This document shows positions 48,905 to 60,798 of a stretch of 64,000 bases of DNA, one piece after another. This stretch comes from Niebla homalea (Eukaryota; Ascomycota; Lecanoromycetes; Lecanorales; Ramalinaceae), in the NCBI GenBank assembly GCA_019925105.1, contig JAHGAU010000037.1, positions 310,001 to 374,000 of the forward strand, written 5' to 3'. Numbering within the stretch: position 1 is the stretch's first letter; each line of letters starts with the position of its first letter. The notes beneath the pieces were generated by a model. The model made no database searches and was not told the origin of the DNA. It saw nothing but the letters and a program-made list of their open reading frames with translations. The position numbers and the translations under genes are program-made.

Positions 48905-49279
48905 TGATTGATTGATTGATTTATACTACGGATCTAGCTAGGCTAATTCCGGCGTTCTTTAATACTCGGCCATTTAACCTTATTAATAACCGTAAAACCC
49001 CGATATTTATTATGTTAAGAATAAAAACTGGTATCCACCCAGCCTTTACTCTCATCTTAAGGGTTAAGAGCATTTATAGCCGTTTAGAGAGTAAGAATCT
49101 ATTTATATACCTTTTTTAAGAAAACCTATAATATTACGACTGAATCCACTTAAAGGTTACCTTTAAACCTATTACTCTTCCGTTACCCTACGGGTCTATT
49201 TAATGCTAAAATTTCGAAATTCCGATTACACCACTGAATGTCCTCACCGACACGTGGGCTATTGTCACCTCATTCGTAC
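48905..49279 (-). mobile_element. LINE-R, 375-bp 5'-truncated LINE inserted in LINE-Q
   Basis: The 12-bp TSD GGGGCTTTATTT is at 48893-48904 and 49280-49291. The tail (TTGA)n is at 48905-48920, followed by the LINE 3' end on the - strand. Most of it is much less mutated than its surroundings; the 5' half (49030-49279) has normal CA/TG. This short copy keeps the best reading of the LINE 3' end. The antisense open frames at 48916-49119 and 49203-49400 are chance products. Confidence 0.92.
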
Positions 49280-52200
49280 GGGGCTTTATTTATTTCGCTA
49301 TATTAATATAAAAAGTTACGTTATAAAAGGCTCGGATTATTTATTAAGTTATAATAAAATTAATTATAATATACGTTACGGTTATTTAATATATACTTAA
49401 GGGTATTCCGGGATATAAGAAAAAGTTTATTTAAATATTATAAAAAGTCTAAAACCGGTATTTAAGAGTAATTAACGGTACTTATAAAGTAACCTTTATC
49501 CCGGTATTAAAGTTTAAGGTTTTATACCGTTAATTAAAATCTTATTAAATTAAATAATTACTTAAATAAAATTAAAGAAATATATATACTTAATTATAAT
49601 AATAAGAAATAAACGGATCCGTTAAAATCTTAATAAGCCTTAAGTTAAAAAGAATAAATTAAAGATAATTATTTTTCTTTTTATTAAAATAAAGTAAAAA
49701 TAAATTAAAAAAAAGGTTAATTTTACCGGTATCCCGGAAACTAGCTTAAGCGGATATAAACTTTTATTAAATATAAAAAAGATTAAAATTAAAAGGATTT
49801 AAAAAATAAAAATTATAACGATTATCTTATAAGTTACGATAAGGTAAACTGAACGTTAACGGAAGTATAAAGACTTTATATTTTAAAGTTATTATTATTT
49901 AGTTTTTAACGATAAAAAGATTATTAATAATTATCTCCGCCGTTATAATATTATAGGGAAGGGTAGTAACGTATTAATAATTTAACTTTAAACGGATAAA
50001 ACCGGTTTAATTTACTTCCTATTTATTATATATATTAAAGGTCGGATAAACGCCGGATATAAGTACGGATAAAAGAAGTAGAAGGTTATATATATTTTTT
50101 TTATTCCCTATTTACGGAGGTTAAATTAAGATTTATTATAAAAGTTAATACTTATAATTATCGTTGGATATTATTTATAAAGTAAAATATCCGGGAAATT
50201 ATTAAATTTATAATATTTACCGGATTATTATTATAGTTTAACCTTATTATAAAGATAAATAAGGTTATTAAAAACCTTACGGAAAAGGTTTATTACCGGT
50301 TAAAAAAAAAAAGAGGAACGGAAACCGGTTATATTAATTATATATACCGGAAAGTATTTTTTATAGCCGTAAAGATATAATAATAAATACTTATTAAAAG
50401 TCTTTAAAAAAAGTTAACGGTAATAATAATATAAAAGGGGTATATATTAAATACGTAAATATTAATAAGGATATTTTGAGGTATTATATAAGGTTAAGGC
50501 AATATAAATATATAAAAAACGGAAAAATAATAAGTTTAAAAATAATTTTTATAAGGATATAATTATAATATTATAGATTTTCTTAAAGGAATTAAAATAT
50601 AGGAAGTATACGAATAAATTATTACTCTTTAAACGGCCGTTAATATCCTTTACCTTAAGGGATAAAGGGTAAAGGCCTAATAAACGCCGGTTTTTACCTT
50701 AACGTTATAAGTATCAGGTTTTTACGGTTACCAATAAGGCCAAAAAGCCGCGTATTAAGGAACGCCGGAATTAGCTTAACTAGACCCGTAGTATAAATCA
50801 ATCAATCAAATCAATCAATCAATATTCCGAGTTATATAAGAAGGAAATATTAAGGAAAACCTGAATATTTATAACGCGTATAATCCGCCGCCAATTAATA
50901 AAAAGGGGCCCTTTATAATTTTATTACTTAAGGAAGTTATAACCGTACCCAATAAATACCTTTTAATAAAAGACTTTAATCTTTATTATATTAAGTAAAA
51001 TAAAGAAAAACATATAATTAATTATATTAAATTTAAAGAATTATTAATAATTATTATTTAAACCGATTTTATATTATTAACGTTAAAAAAGACTATAATA
51101 TAAGAAAGTTAAGGATTTAAAATTACGATTGACTTAACGTTTAACTTAAAAGGTATCGTTAATATAATTATTATATACGGGTTATAAAAGGACTTAAAAT
51201 ATGGTTCAGATTATATACCGATATAAATAACCTTAAATTAAACCGTTAATACGACCCTATTATTACCAATAAGGAAAACGTGGAAAATAATTAAAAAAGT
51301 AAAGATTTATATAAAAATAGAAGAAACAATAATATAATTCGCGGACCTCCCTTAATTAAATAATAAAAATTAAATTAACCTTTTTATAGAATAAGTAATA
51401 AAGGTATTAAATAAAATAATCGATAAAATAATCCCGTTAATAAAACCCTCTTAAAGAACTAAAACCTATTAAAATAAAAAGTATATAACCGTAACCGTAA
51501 AGATGAAAAAACTAATTAAGTAAGCTGTTAAATATAAAAATTAAGAGATACTTAATTAATTAAGGGTTACTTAAAAAAAAAAAGGAAAAAAATTATTAAG
51601 AAAGTTAAATAAATATACTTTTAATTTACGGTATATAATTTAACGGTCTTATTTTATAATATTTAAAATTTAATAAAATATAATAAAGAACGGAATAAGA
51701 AATTATAACTTATCTTTCAATTCCCGTTTTTTAAGAGACCCGATAATATATTAATTAATACCTTTAACGGTAAGATTAAGGCCTTTAAGGGAATATTTTT
51801 CCTTTTTCCGCTAAAAGCTAATTTAAACGATATTAACGGCGGTACGTACCCCGAGCCTATATTAATAAATAAAGTAATAATATAAGATATAAGAATTAAA
51901 GTAATTAATAAATTAAAAAAAGATAAAGCCTTAAGACTAAATAAGATTCCTAATAGATTCTTATTAATAATAACCTTATTATTTAAAAGGGTCTTTATTT
52001 ACCTTTTTTAAGTATATTTTAATATTAATTATTACTTATATAAGTTTAAGAAAACGAAGATGATTATCCTTAAGAAGTTTATTAAGCCGGATTACTTTAA
52101 GGTAAAGTCTTATAGACTTATTATACTCCTTTATACGTTAAGGAAAACCTTAAAAATAATAATAATGAAAATCCTTAATAACTATATAAAGAATTACGGA

Positions 52201-54454
52201 CTTCTCCTTAATTAATAAATAAAAATAAGGAGAAATCGGTTAATAAAAATAACCTTTAAAGGACTAATTAATAACGTATATATAGTCTAAGGTTATAGGA
52301 AGAAATATATTATAAGTCTTCTTTTCCTCGATATTATAAATACCTTTAATAAAATAAACTATTAAAGGTTATTATATAACTTAAGGAAAAAGGGGATATT
52401 ATCTTTTTTAATTAAATAAATAAAGAATCTTTTAAGCGATTAAGTTATATTAATTAACTTAAGATAAAAAATAAGCTTAATAAAGCCCGTTATAACGGAA
52501 ATTCCTTAAAAATCGCTTATTTTTCTTATAATATTTTTATTCTTTAACGGTTTATTAATTAAAAAGCTTATTAAGTTAAAATAGAAAATGTAAGTTAAAA
52601 ACTTTATTAATAATGTTTATTTCTTAACTTATAATACCTTTATACGTATAAATTATCTGGAATTAAAATAAACTTATAAAGTCTATTTTTAATAAGCGAG
52701 AATTTATAAGGTTTAATTCGCGTTATATAAATATAAGTTTATTTATATAATTAAAAGGTTAAAACTATACGATATAATAACTATAATAAACTTAAATAAA
52801 ATTACAATAAAACCGGTTATTAATATTAAAGTTTTTAGTTTTTAAGTAAATAGGAAGCTTAATTAAAAAGACTATATAAAAAGAATTTAAAAGAAAATAA
52901 TTTAATAAAAGAAAAACCTTATTTATTTCGCCGTAGCAATATAAAAAGTAATATTATAAAAGGCCCGGACTATTTATTAAGCCGTAATAAAGTTAACTAT
53001 AATATACATTACGGCTATTTAATATATATTTAAGGGTACTCCGGGATATAAGAAAGAGCTTATTTAAATATTATAGAAAGTCCAAAACCGGTATTTAAGA
53101 ATAATTAATAATATTTATAAAGTAACCTTTATCTTAATATTAAAATTTAAGGTTTTTATATTATTAATTAAAATCTTATTAAATTAAATAATCGTTTAAA
53201 TAAAACTAAAAAAATATATATATTTAATTATAATAATAAGAAACGGGCGGATCCGCTAGAATCTTAATAAGTTTTAAATTAAAGGGAATAAATTAAAAAT
53301 ATTAATCCTTTTTCTTATTAAAATAAAATAAAAATAAATTAAGAAAAAAATTAACCTTATTAATATTTTAAAAGTTAACTTAAGCGGATATAAACTTCCA
53401 TTAAATATAAAAGTAATTAAAATTAAAAGGATTTAAAAAACGAAAGTTATAATAATCGCTTTATAAGTTATAATAAAATAAACTAAGCGTTAATAAAAAT
53501 ATAAGGACTTTATATTTTAAAATCGTTATTATTTAATTCTTAATAATAAAAAGATTATTAATAAATATTTCCGCCGCTATAATATTATAAGGAAAAGTAA
53601 TAACGTATTAATAATTTAACTTTAAATTAATAAAAACGGTTTAACTTACTTTTTATTTATTATATATACCGGAAATCGGATAAACGCCGGATATAAATAC
53701 GGATAAAAAAAGTAAAACGTTATATACGTTTTTATTTCTTATTCTTTATTTATAAAGGTTAAGTTAAAATTTATCGTAAAAATTAATACTTATAATTATT
53801 ATTAAATATTATTTATAAAATAAATTATTCAGGTAATTATTAAGTTTATAATATTTACCGGATTATTATTATAATTTAATTTTATTATAAAAATAAATAA
53901 GGTTATTAAAAACCTTACGGAAAAAGCTTATTATTAAATAAAGAAAAAAACGAAAAGCGGAAACCGGTTATATTAATTATATAAACCAGAAAGTATCTTT
54001 TATAGTCATAAGGATATAATAATAAACGCTTATTAAAAGTTTTTAAAAAAGTTAATAATAATAATAATATAAAAAAAATATATATTAAATATATAAGTAT
54101 TAATAAGGATATTTAAAGGTATTACGTAAAGTTAAAATAATATAAATATATAAAGGAACGGATGAATAACGAACTTAAGGATAGCCCTTATAAGGATACG
54201 GACATAATATTATGGATTTTCTTAAGGGAATTAAAATATAAGAAATATATAAATAAATTATTATTCTTTAAACGGTTATTAATATCCTTTACCTTAAAGG
54301 ATAAAGGGTAAAGGCCTAATAAACGCCGGTTTTTACCCTAACGTTATAAGTATCAGGTTTTTACGGTTATTAATAAGGCTAAAAGGCCGCGTATTAAGGA
54401 ACGCCGGAATTAGCTTAGTTAGACCCGTAGTATAAATCAATCAATCAATCAATC

Positions 54455-54962
54455 AAATTCTATATTAAATTAAGCTTAATTTAACTTAACGTAAAAATTA
54501 TTTTTAACTTAAAATTATATAAAAATAATATTGAATTATTAAAATATTAAGAAAGGATAATATATTAAATTTAATTATTAATTAAATTATTTATATTAAT
54601 CTTTATAATAATTATATACGTTTTATTATAGCCTCAGAAATTGACCTTAAAAGGGTTTCCCGATCGGATTTAACGGGAAATTTCGCTTATATATTTATTA
54701 AAATACTTATTAATAATTTTCTTTTTTCCTTTTAATTTATTTTTTATTTATTTTTTATAATAATATATATTTATAATAATAAATAACCTTAATAAGTAAA
54801 GTAAGTATATAATAAATATAATAATAATCTTAAATATTAATAATATATTAATTAAGGATAAGAAAATTAAATTAAATAATAATTTTGATAAATTCCTTTA
54901 ATTTAATTTATTAAATATAAATAAAGATTTTAATATTTAATTTATTATTTTTAAAAAAAAAT
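54455..54962 (+). repeat. Right-arm segment between LINE-P and LINE-S
   Basis: It matches the left arm at about 15130-15562 and 16283-16350 in reverse, but without the SINE-like insertion, so it holds that element's empty site near 54515-54530. No gene is readable. Confidence 0.85.
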
Positions 54963-56699
54963 ATTGATTGATTGATTGATTTATACTACGGATCTAGCTA
55001 GGCTAATTCCGGCGTTCCTTAATACTCGGCTATTTAACCTTATTAATAACCGTAAAAACCTGATATTTATTATATTAAAAATAAAAACCGGTATTTATTT
55101 AATTTTTACTTTTATTTTAAGGATTAAGAATATTTACGGTTATTTAAAGAATAAGAATTTATTTATATATTTTTTCCAAGAAAACCTATAATATTATAAT
55201 TAAATTTACTTAAGGGTTACCCTTAAATTTATTATTCTTCCGTTACCTTACGGGTCTATTTAATATTAAAATTTTAAAATTCTAAATATATTATTAAATA
55301 TGCTTACCGATACGTATATTATTTTTATTTTATTTATATAATTTTATTAATTAATATAATATTACCTTTTATACCGCTTTAATATTTATAACCTTTTTAA
55401 CCCCCTATTAAGTATAGTTTTCTTACCGTTATTTTTTATTCCCGGGTCGGCGGTAAGGTTTTTTAATTAAGTTTTTAATTATTTTATTTATTTCCTTGGT
55501 TAAGCTAAATTATAATAATAAACCCGTAATTATTATAAATTTAACGGCCGCCTTAATACCTTTTTTATTAATAAGTATTTAATAATAATCGTTAATCCCT
55601 ACTTTTTTAATTAGCCCCGGTTTAAGTTCCTTAAATAATAAATAAAAGATTAATACGTATATAGCGTTTTATTTCCGTTATTTATATTTATAATTAACGT
55701 TAATCCGGTTACCGATATATATAATAAAAAGGAAGTAGGTTAAGTTATTTTTATTTATTTAAAGTTAAATTATTAATATATTATTATTTTTCTTTATAAT
55801 CCTATAATATTAAAAATACTTATTAATAACTTTATTATTATTTAAAGCCGGATATTATTACTCTTAAGGGATCGATTCTTTATATTTACGTTAACGTTTT
55901 ATTTATTTTTTTATAATTTATAAAGTAATTATTATTAACTTTATTTTTACGGTTTTCTTTTCCTTTATTATTTTTATTTTAAATAAGAGTCTATATATTT
56001 TTATATTAACTTCTTAAATATAAGTTAAATCGACCTTTTTCTTAATTTACTTTAATTCAACTTCCGTAAGAAAAATAAATACTATTTTTTTATATTTTTT
56101 TATCTATGGCTTTTTATAGTTTTAATAAATATATTCGTTTTTTATTAATATAATTAAGTTTATATTTTTTTTAAGCCTTATTTAAGCGATTATTTAATTA
56201 AGGGTTAACTTTATTAATAATATAAAAATTTCGGATTTTAATACCGGGACGGGAGTTACTTTATATATTTTATTTATTACTCTTAAGTATCGGTTTTAAG
56301 CTTTTTATAATTGCCGGACGGGCTTTTTCCTATATTTAAGCGTACCCTTAAGTACGTATTAAATAATTACCGTATACGTTATCGTAAGCTTTATAATTAT
56401 TTAATAAACGGTTTTAGCCTTTTATAAAATAACTTTTTACGTTAACGTTATAAGGTAAATAAGGCCTTTTTCTTATAAAATTATTTTCTTTTAAACCTTT
56501 TTTATATAATCCTTTTAATCTAGTTTCTTATTAATTTATAAATTAAATACCTTAATATTAATTTCCGGTTTTACCGTTATATTATTTAGGTTTATTATAA
56601 TTATTATATTATATAGCTTTAAGCTTTTTATTATATAAATAAGCTTATATTTATATAAGGCGAATTAAGCCTTATATATTTTTATTTATTATAAATAAA

Positions 56700-59100
56700 T
56701 TTTATAAGTTTATTTTAATTTTAAATAGTTTATATAAATAAATATATTATAAACTAAAAGGTAGATATCGTTAATAAAGTTTTTTACTTAAATTTTCTAT
56801 TTTAACTTTATTAAGTTTTTAATAAACGGGTTATTAAAGAATAAGAATAAAACCGGGGAAATAAATAACCTTTAAAGAATCTTTATTATTACGGGTTTTA
56901 TCTTATTTATTTTTTGTCTTAGGCTGATTAATATTACTTAATTATTTAAGAAACTTTTTATTTAATTTATAAGGAAAAATAAAACCCTTTTTTTCCGTAA
57001 ATTATATAATAATTTTTAATAATTTACTTTATTAAACGCCCCTATAATATTTAAGGAAAGAAGACTTACGACGTACTTTTTCCTATAACTTTATATTATA
57101 TATACGTTATTAATTAAGCCTTTAAAAGCTATTTCCATTGATTGTTTTTTTTTTTTTTATTAATTAAAAAATAACTTATATTCTTCTATATAATTACTTA
57201 AGATCTTTATAATTATTATCTTTAAGGCCTTCCTTAACGTATAAAGGAATATTATAGGTTTATATAATTTTATTTTTAAATAATTTAATTTAATTAATTT
57301 CTTAAGGATAATTATTTTAATTTCTTTAAATTTACGGGGGTGATATCCTATATTAAAATAAGCTTAAAATAGGTAAATAAAAACCTTTTTAAATAACGAT
57401 ATTATTATAAATAAGAATTTTTTTAATATATTATTAAGTTTAAAAGCTTTATTTTTTTTTAGTTTATTAATCGCCTTAATTATTATCTTTTAAGTTATTA
57501 TTTTATTTATTATTATTAATTTAAAATATATAATACCGTTAATATTTATTAAGTTAACTTCCGGTAATAAAGGAAAGAATACCTTTTTAAGAGTTTTAAT
57601 TTTGCCGTTAAAGGTATCCGTTACCGTACCGTTTAATTTTTTTATGGGTAAAAACTTAAGGATAAATTTAAATTTTTTATTTTATTTTTTACTGTATTTT
57701 ATTAGCTTTTAAATACTATAAAAAAAACCGTTAAATTATATATTATAACCCGGAAGTATATTTATTTAACCTTCCGGATAATTCTTTTTTTTTCTTTTTA
57801 AGTTTTTTTTGGTTATTAAAACGTTTTCCGGTTTTTATACTTAATAATTTACTTTATAAGCGTTTTTACCTTTATAATTATCTTTATATATTCTTTATTT
57901 TAATAAGTTTTAACTTTTTTAAATAACTTTATTATTAAGATTATCGTATTAATTATTTTATTTAAAGCCTTTATTACCCATATTATAAAACGGTTAATTT
58001 ATTCTTTATTGTTAAGCCGGGGGAGTTCCGTTAATTAAGATATTATTTTTACCGCCTTTATAAATACCTTAACTTCTTTAACCGTTTTTTACGTTTATTT
58101 AAATAATAAAAACGGAGTTATATTAACGGACTAATTTAAGGTTATTTATATTAAAACGTAATTTAAACCGTATTTTAGGTTTTTTTGGGGTCCGTATATT
58201 ATAATTAAATTAATAATATTTTCCGAGTTAAATATTAAGTTAATTATAATTTTAAGTTTACGGTTTTTTTATATAATAGCCTTTTTTAACGTTAATAACG
58301 TAGAATTAAATTATATAATAATTATTAATAATTCTTTAAATTTAATATAATTAATTATATAATTTTCTTTATTTTATTAAGCATAATAAACATTAAAGTT
58401 TTTTATTAAAAGGTACTTATTAAGTATAATTATAATATCCTTAAATAACGGGATTATAAAGGGTTTTTTCTTATTAATTAATAATAAATTATATATATTA
58501 TAAATATTTAAATTACCCTTAATATCCTTTTTTTTTATACGATCCGGAGTATGTATAGGTTCCTTCCGTAATAAATAACGTTTTAATTATCTATATTAAT
58601 TTTTTATTAATAAAGAAGTACGTCCGCGTTATCTTATTATTTTTAAAAGTTAAATAGAAATTATTTCCCGGGTTAATTAAAAAGTAAATATATAAATTAT
58701 ATAACGGTTTTTATATCGCTATAATATTAATATTTTTTATTTTTTTAAATCCGAATATTAATATTATAGTTTTAATTACTTCCTTATATACGTTATATTA
58801 TATTATCTTTAAAAGTATAAATATATTAAATATTAACGTCCGTTGGGTTCTTTTTATTAACTTTTATTTATATAAATAATCTTTTTTTAAGGTTAAGCGT
58901 TATTTATTTTAATTTTCTTATTATAATAATAATCTTAATTAAACGGCTAGCCTTAAAGGTTAATATTATTATAAGCTTCTTTTTCTTTACGTTATTAATT
59001 ACGGCGTTTTACCCTTCCTTATTTAATAGGCTCCGTTTACGTCTTAAAATCGTTTTTAATTACCTTATTAATCCAGGTTTATATAAGTTATAACGTTAAA
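56700..59100 (-). pseudogene. LINE-S ORF2 remnant: endonuclease and RT
   Basis: The endonuclease lies at about 58000-58900 and RT at about 56750-57700, in the expected order on the - strand. Motif positions are given with the element. The block equivalent to the surviving RT piece of LINE-A lies near 57180-57340, here with stops. Heavy RIP; no function. Confidence 0.7.
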
Positions 59101-59399
59101 CTTTAACCGTTATCCTAGTTTCTTTATATTAAATCTTTTTTATTTTTATTATATATTATAAGTTTTATATTAAATAATTATTATTATTATATATTACGTA
59201 TTTTAACGCGTTCTTTATTAAGCCCTTTATTATTAAATTAGCGTATTTATACGTATTATACCTTTTCGTATATATTACGTACTTTATATTATTAAAATAC
59301 CTTATAATAATATATTTATATTTTTAATATTTAAAATATTAATAAATATCCGTTATTTAATTTTAAGGTCTTATTAATTTAAAAAATTTATCCTTTATT

Positions 59400-60720
59400 A
59401 CTCCTTTATTAAGGATATCGTTATATATTCTTATTAACGTTATATTTAAAATAACCGTAAAGTATTTCTTTATATAATTAAAGGCGTTTAACCTTTTTAT
59501 TATAAGGGGGAGATTATAATTAACGATCTTTAACTTAAAGTAAAGGACTATATTCTCCTTTTTTATCCGCCTTAAGGTAATTTCCTTTTCTTCCTTTATA
59601 AACCTTATTAAATATATCCCGTTTACTATAATAATAAAGGATTACTTTAATATTTTTACCGTTTTATATCTTTTTTTACCGGTTTATCCTTTTAACTTTT
59701 TTAGTTTTTTTTTCATTTTTAATAAGGTTATATTAAAAAAAAAAATTTTACTTTATAGCTTACGTATTATAATAATTTATTTTATTAATAACTTTCCCGT
59801 TATTTTAAACGCCTTTATTAATTATAATAAATTTACCTTTACCGTTATATTCCTTTCTTTCTCGCCCGATAATTATATAGTTATTATCCTTACCTTTTTT
59901 AACGCCATCGTTTTCTCCCCTGTCCTTATTTTTTTTACCGTTAACGCCGGCGCCGCCTTTATAACCCTTATTATTTAGTTTATTCTTATTCCCTTTTTTA
60001 AAGTTTTTTCCGTTATTCCTTTATTTTATATATATCCTTTTTATCTCTTTTTACCTTTATTTGCCAATATTTTTATTATTGCCTTTTAAGCTCCGCGTAA
60101 CTTCTTTAATTCCCTTAAATTTCTCCTTATATTTATATAAAAGTTTTTTACTTTTTATAGCCCGATTTATAATATCGGTTAAGTCTTTAATATAATATCC
60201 TTCTATATAATAATAAGGAGGTTTTTTAATATTTTTACCGTTTTTCCCTTTATTACTTTTCCTTTATTTATTTAATGGTTATTTTTTTTTATAATTTATT
60301 CTTATTTACCTAATATTTCCCTATTTTCCTTTAATATTTTTTAATTTATATATACTTAATAAAGCCTTTTATGCCTCCATTTACCCTTTATCCGTCCTTA
60401 TATACCGTTTTTATTCCTTTTACTTTTTATTTATTACCCTTAATAATAATACCTTTACGCATTATATATATCCTTTTATATATATCTTATTAATTATAAG
60501 CTCCCTATTTAATTTAAGGTTTTTTTATCTTATATTTATCGCGTTATTTATATAACTTATTACTGTTCTTATTAACCTAGGCCATTTACCTTTCCTCCCC
60601 CTTTACCTTTACTATTACTCCGCTTCCGCTTATCGCATTTAAGGTACTGTCCTTACTGTTACTTAAGCTATGTACACGTGTATCGTTTCTGACCTCTAAG
60701 GTCCCGTTGTTCATCGCCAT
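59400..60720 (-). pseudogene. LINE-S ORF1 remnant
   Basis: The first about 70 bases after the start (60650-60720, read leftward) match ORF1 of the other full-length copies and are nearly unmutated; the second residue group differs only by C/T changes. Stops follow. The region 59850-60050 keeps part of the Gly/Arg-rich stretch. The 3' limit is approximate. Confidence 0.6.
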
Positions 60721-60733
60721 CATCAAGACTCTT

Positions 60734-60787
60734 CAAACTGTATAATATAACAGTTATAATAGACTTAAATAAAGTTATAATAAAGCC
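60734..60787 (+). repeat. Inverted fragment of LINE ORF2 at the 5' junction of LINE-S
   Basis: 54 bp match the + strand coding sequence of LINE ORF2, downstream of the RT active site (compare 48741-48793 and 32930-32982; shared core AGACTTAAATAAAGTTA). LINE-S is on the - strand, so the piece is inverted. It lies between the ORF1 start and the TSD. Confidence 0.85.
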
Positions 60788-60798
60788 AAAAAAAAAAT

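Larger units (their letters stand above)
37660..50821 (+). mobile_element. LINE-Q, full-length LINE nested in LINE-P
   Basis: The 13-bp TSD ATATTCCGAGTTA is at 37647-37659 and 50822-50834. LINE-Q's own sequence is 37660-39769, 46717-48904 and 49292-50821, about 5.8 kb. ORF1 begins at 37688, where the start codon is now ATA (ATG by comparison with LINE-P). The gypsy element (39770-46711) and LINE-R (48905-49279) are inserted in it. The tail is interrupted: (AATC)n with one extra A, at about 50797-50821. Confidence 0.93.
35448..54454 (+). mobile_element. LINE-P, full-length LINE split by LINE-Q
   Basis: The outermost element of the second nest consists of 35448-37659 and 50835-54454 (about 5.83 kb). 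The TSD AAATTCTATATTA is at 35435-35447 and 54455-54467; the left arm has the empty site at about 16341-16352 in reverse. ORF1 starts at 35478, after a 30-bp leader not shared with the other copies. The KDFN endonuclease motif is at about 50965-50982, the GIPQGSP-type RT block at 52496-52550 and the active site at about 52603-52620. The tail is at about 54432-54454. LINE-Q is inserted just after the start of the endonuclease. Confidence 0.93.
54963..60788 (-). mobile_element. LINE-S, full-length LINE in right arm
   Basis: 5.83 kb on the - strand. The TSD AAAAAAAAAT is at 54953-54962 and 60789-60798. The tail (ATTG)n is at 54963-54980, and the ORF1 start is the complement of 60718-60720. The KDFN-type endonuclease motif is at about 58390-58412, the GIPQGSP-type RT block at about 56855-56905 and the active site at about 56760-56783. 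Between the start codon and the TSD lies a 54-bp inverted piece of ORF2. The left arm near 15125-15135 holds the empty site. Confidence 0.92.

Noticed and set aside
48916..49119. Open frames starting in the LINE tail and running antisense (also 54976-55191 on + and 28886-29089 on -), with similar translations
   Set aside because: They lie antisense to the LINE 3' end, start at a TTG in the tail repeat, and are similar only because the LINE copies are similar. No codon or start context supports translation.
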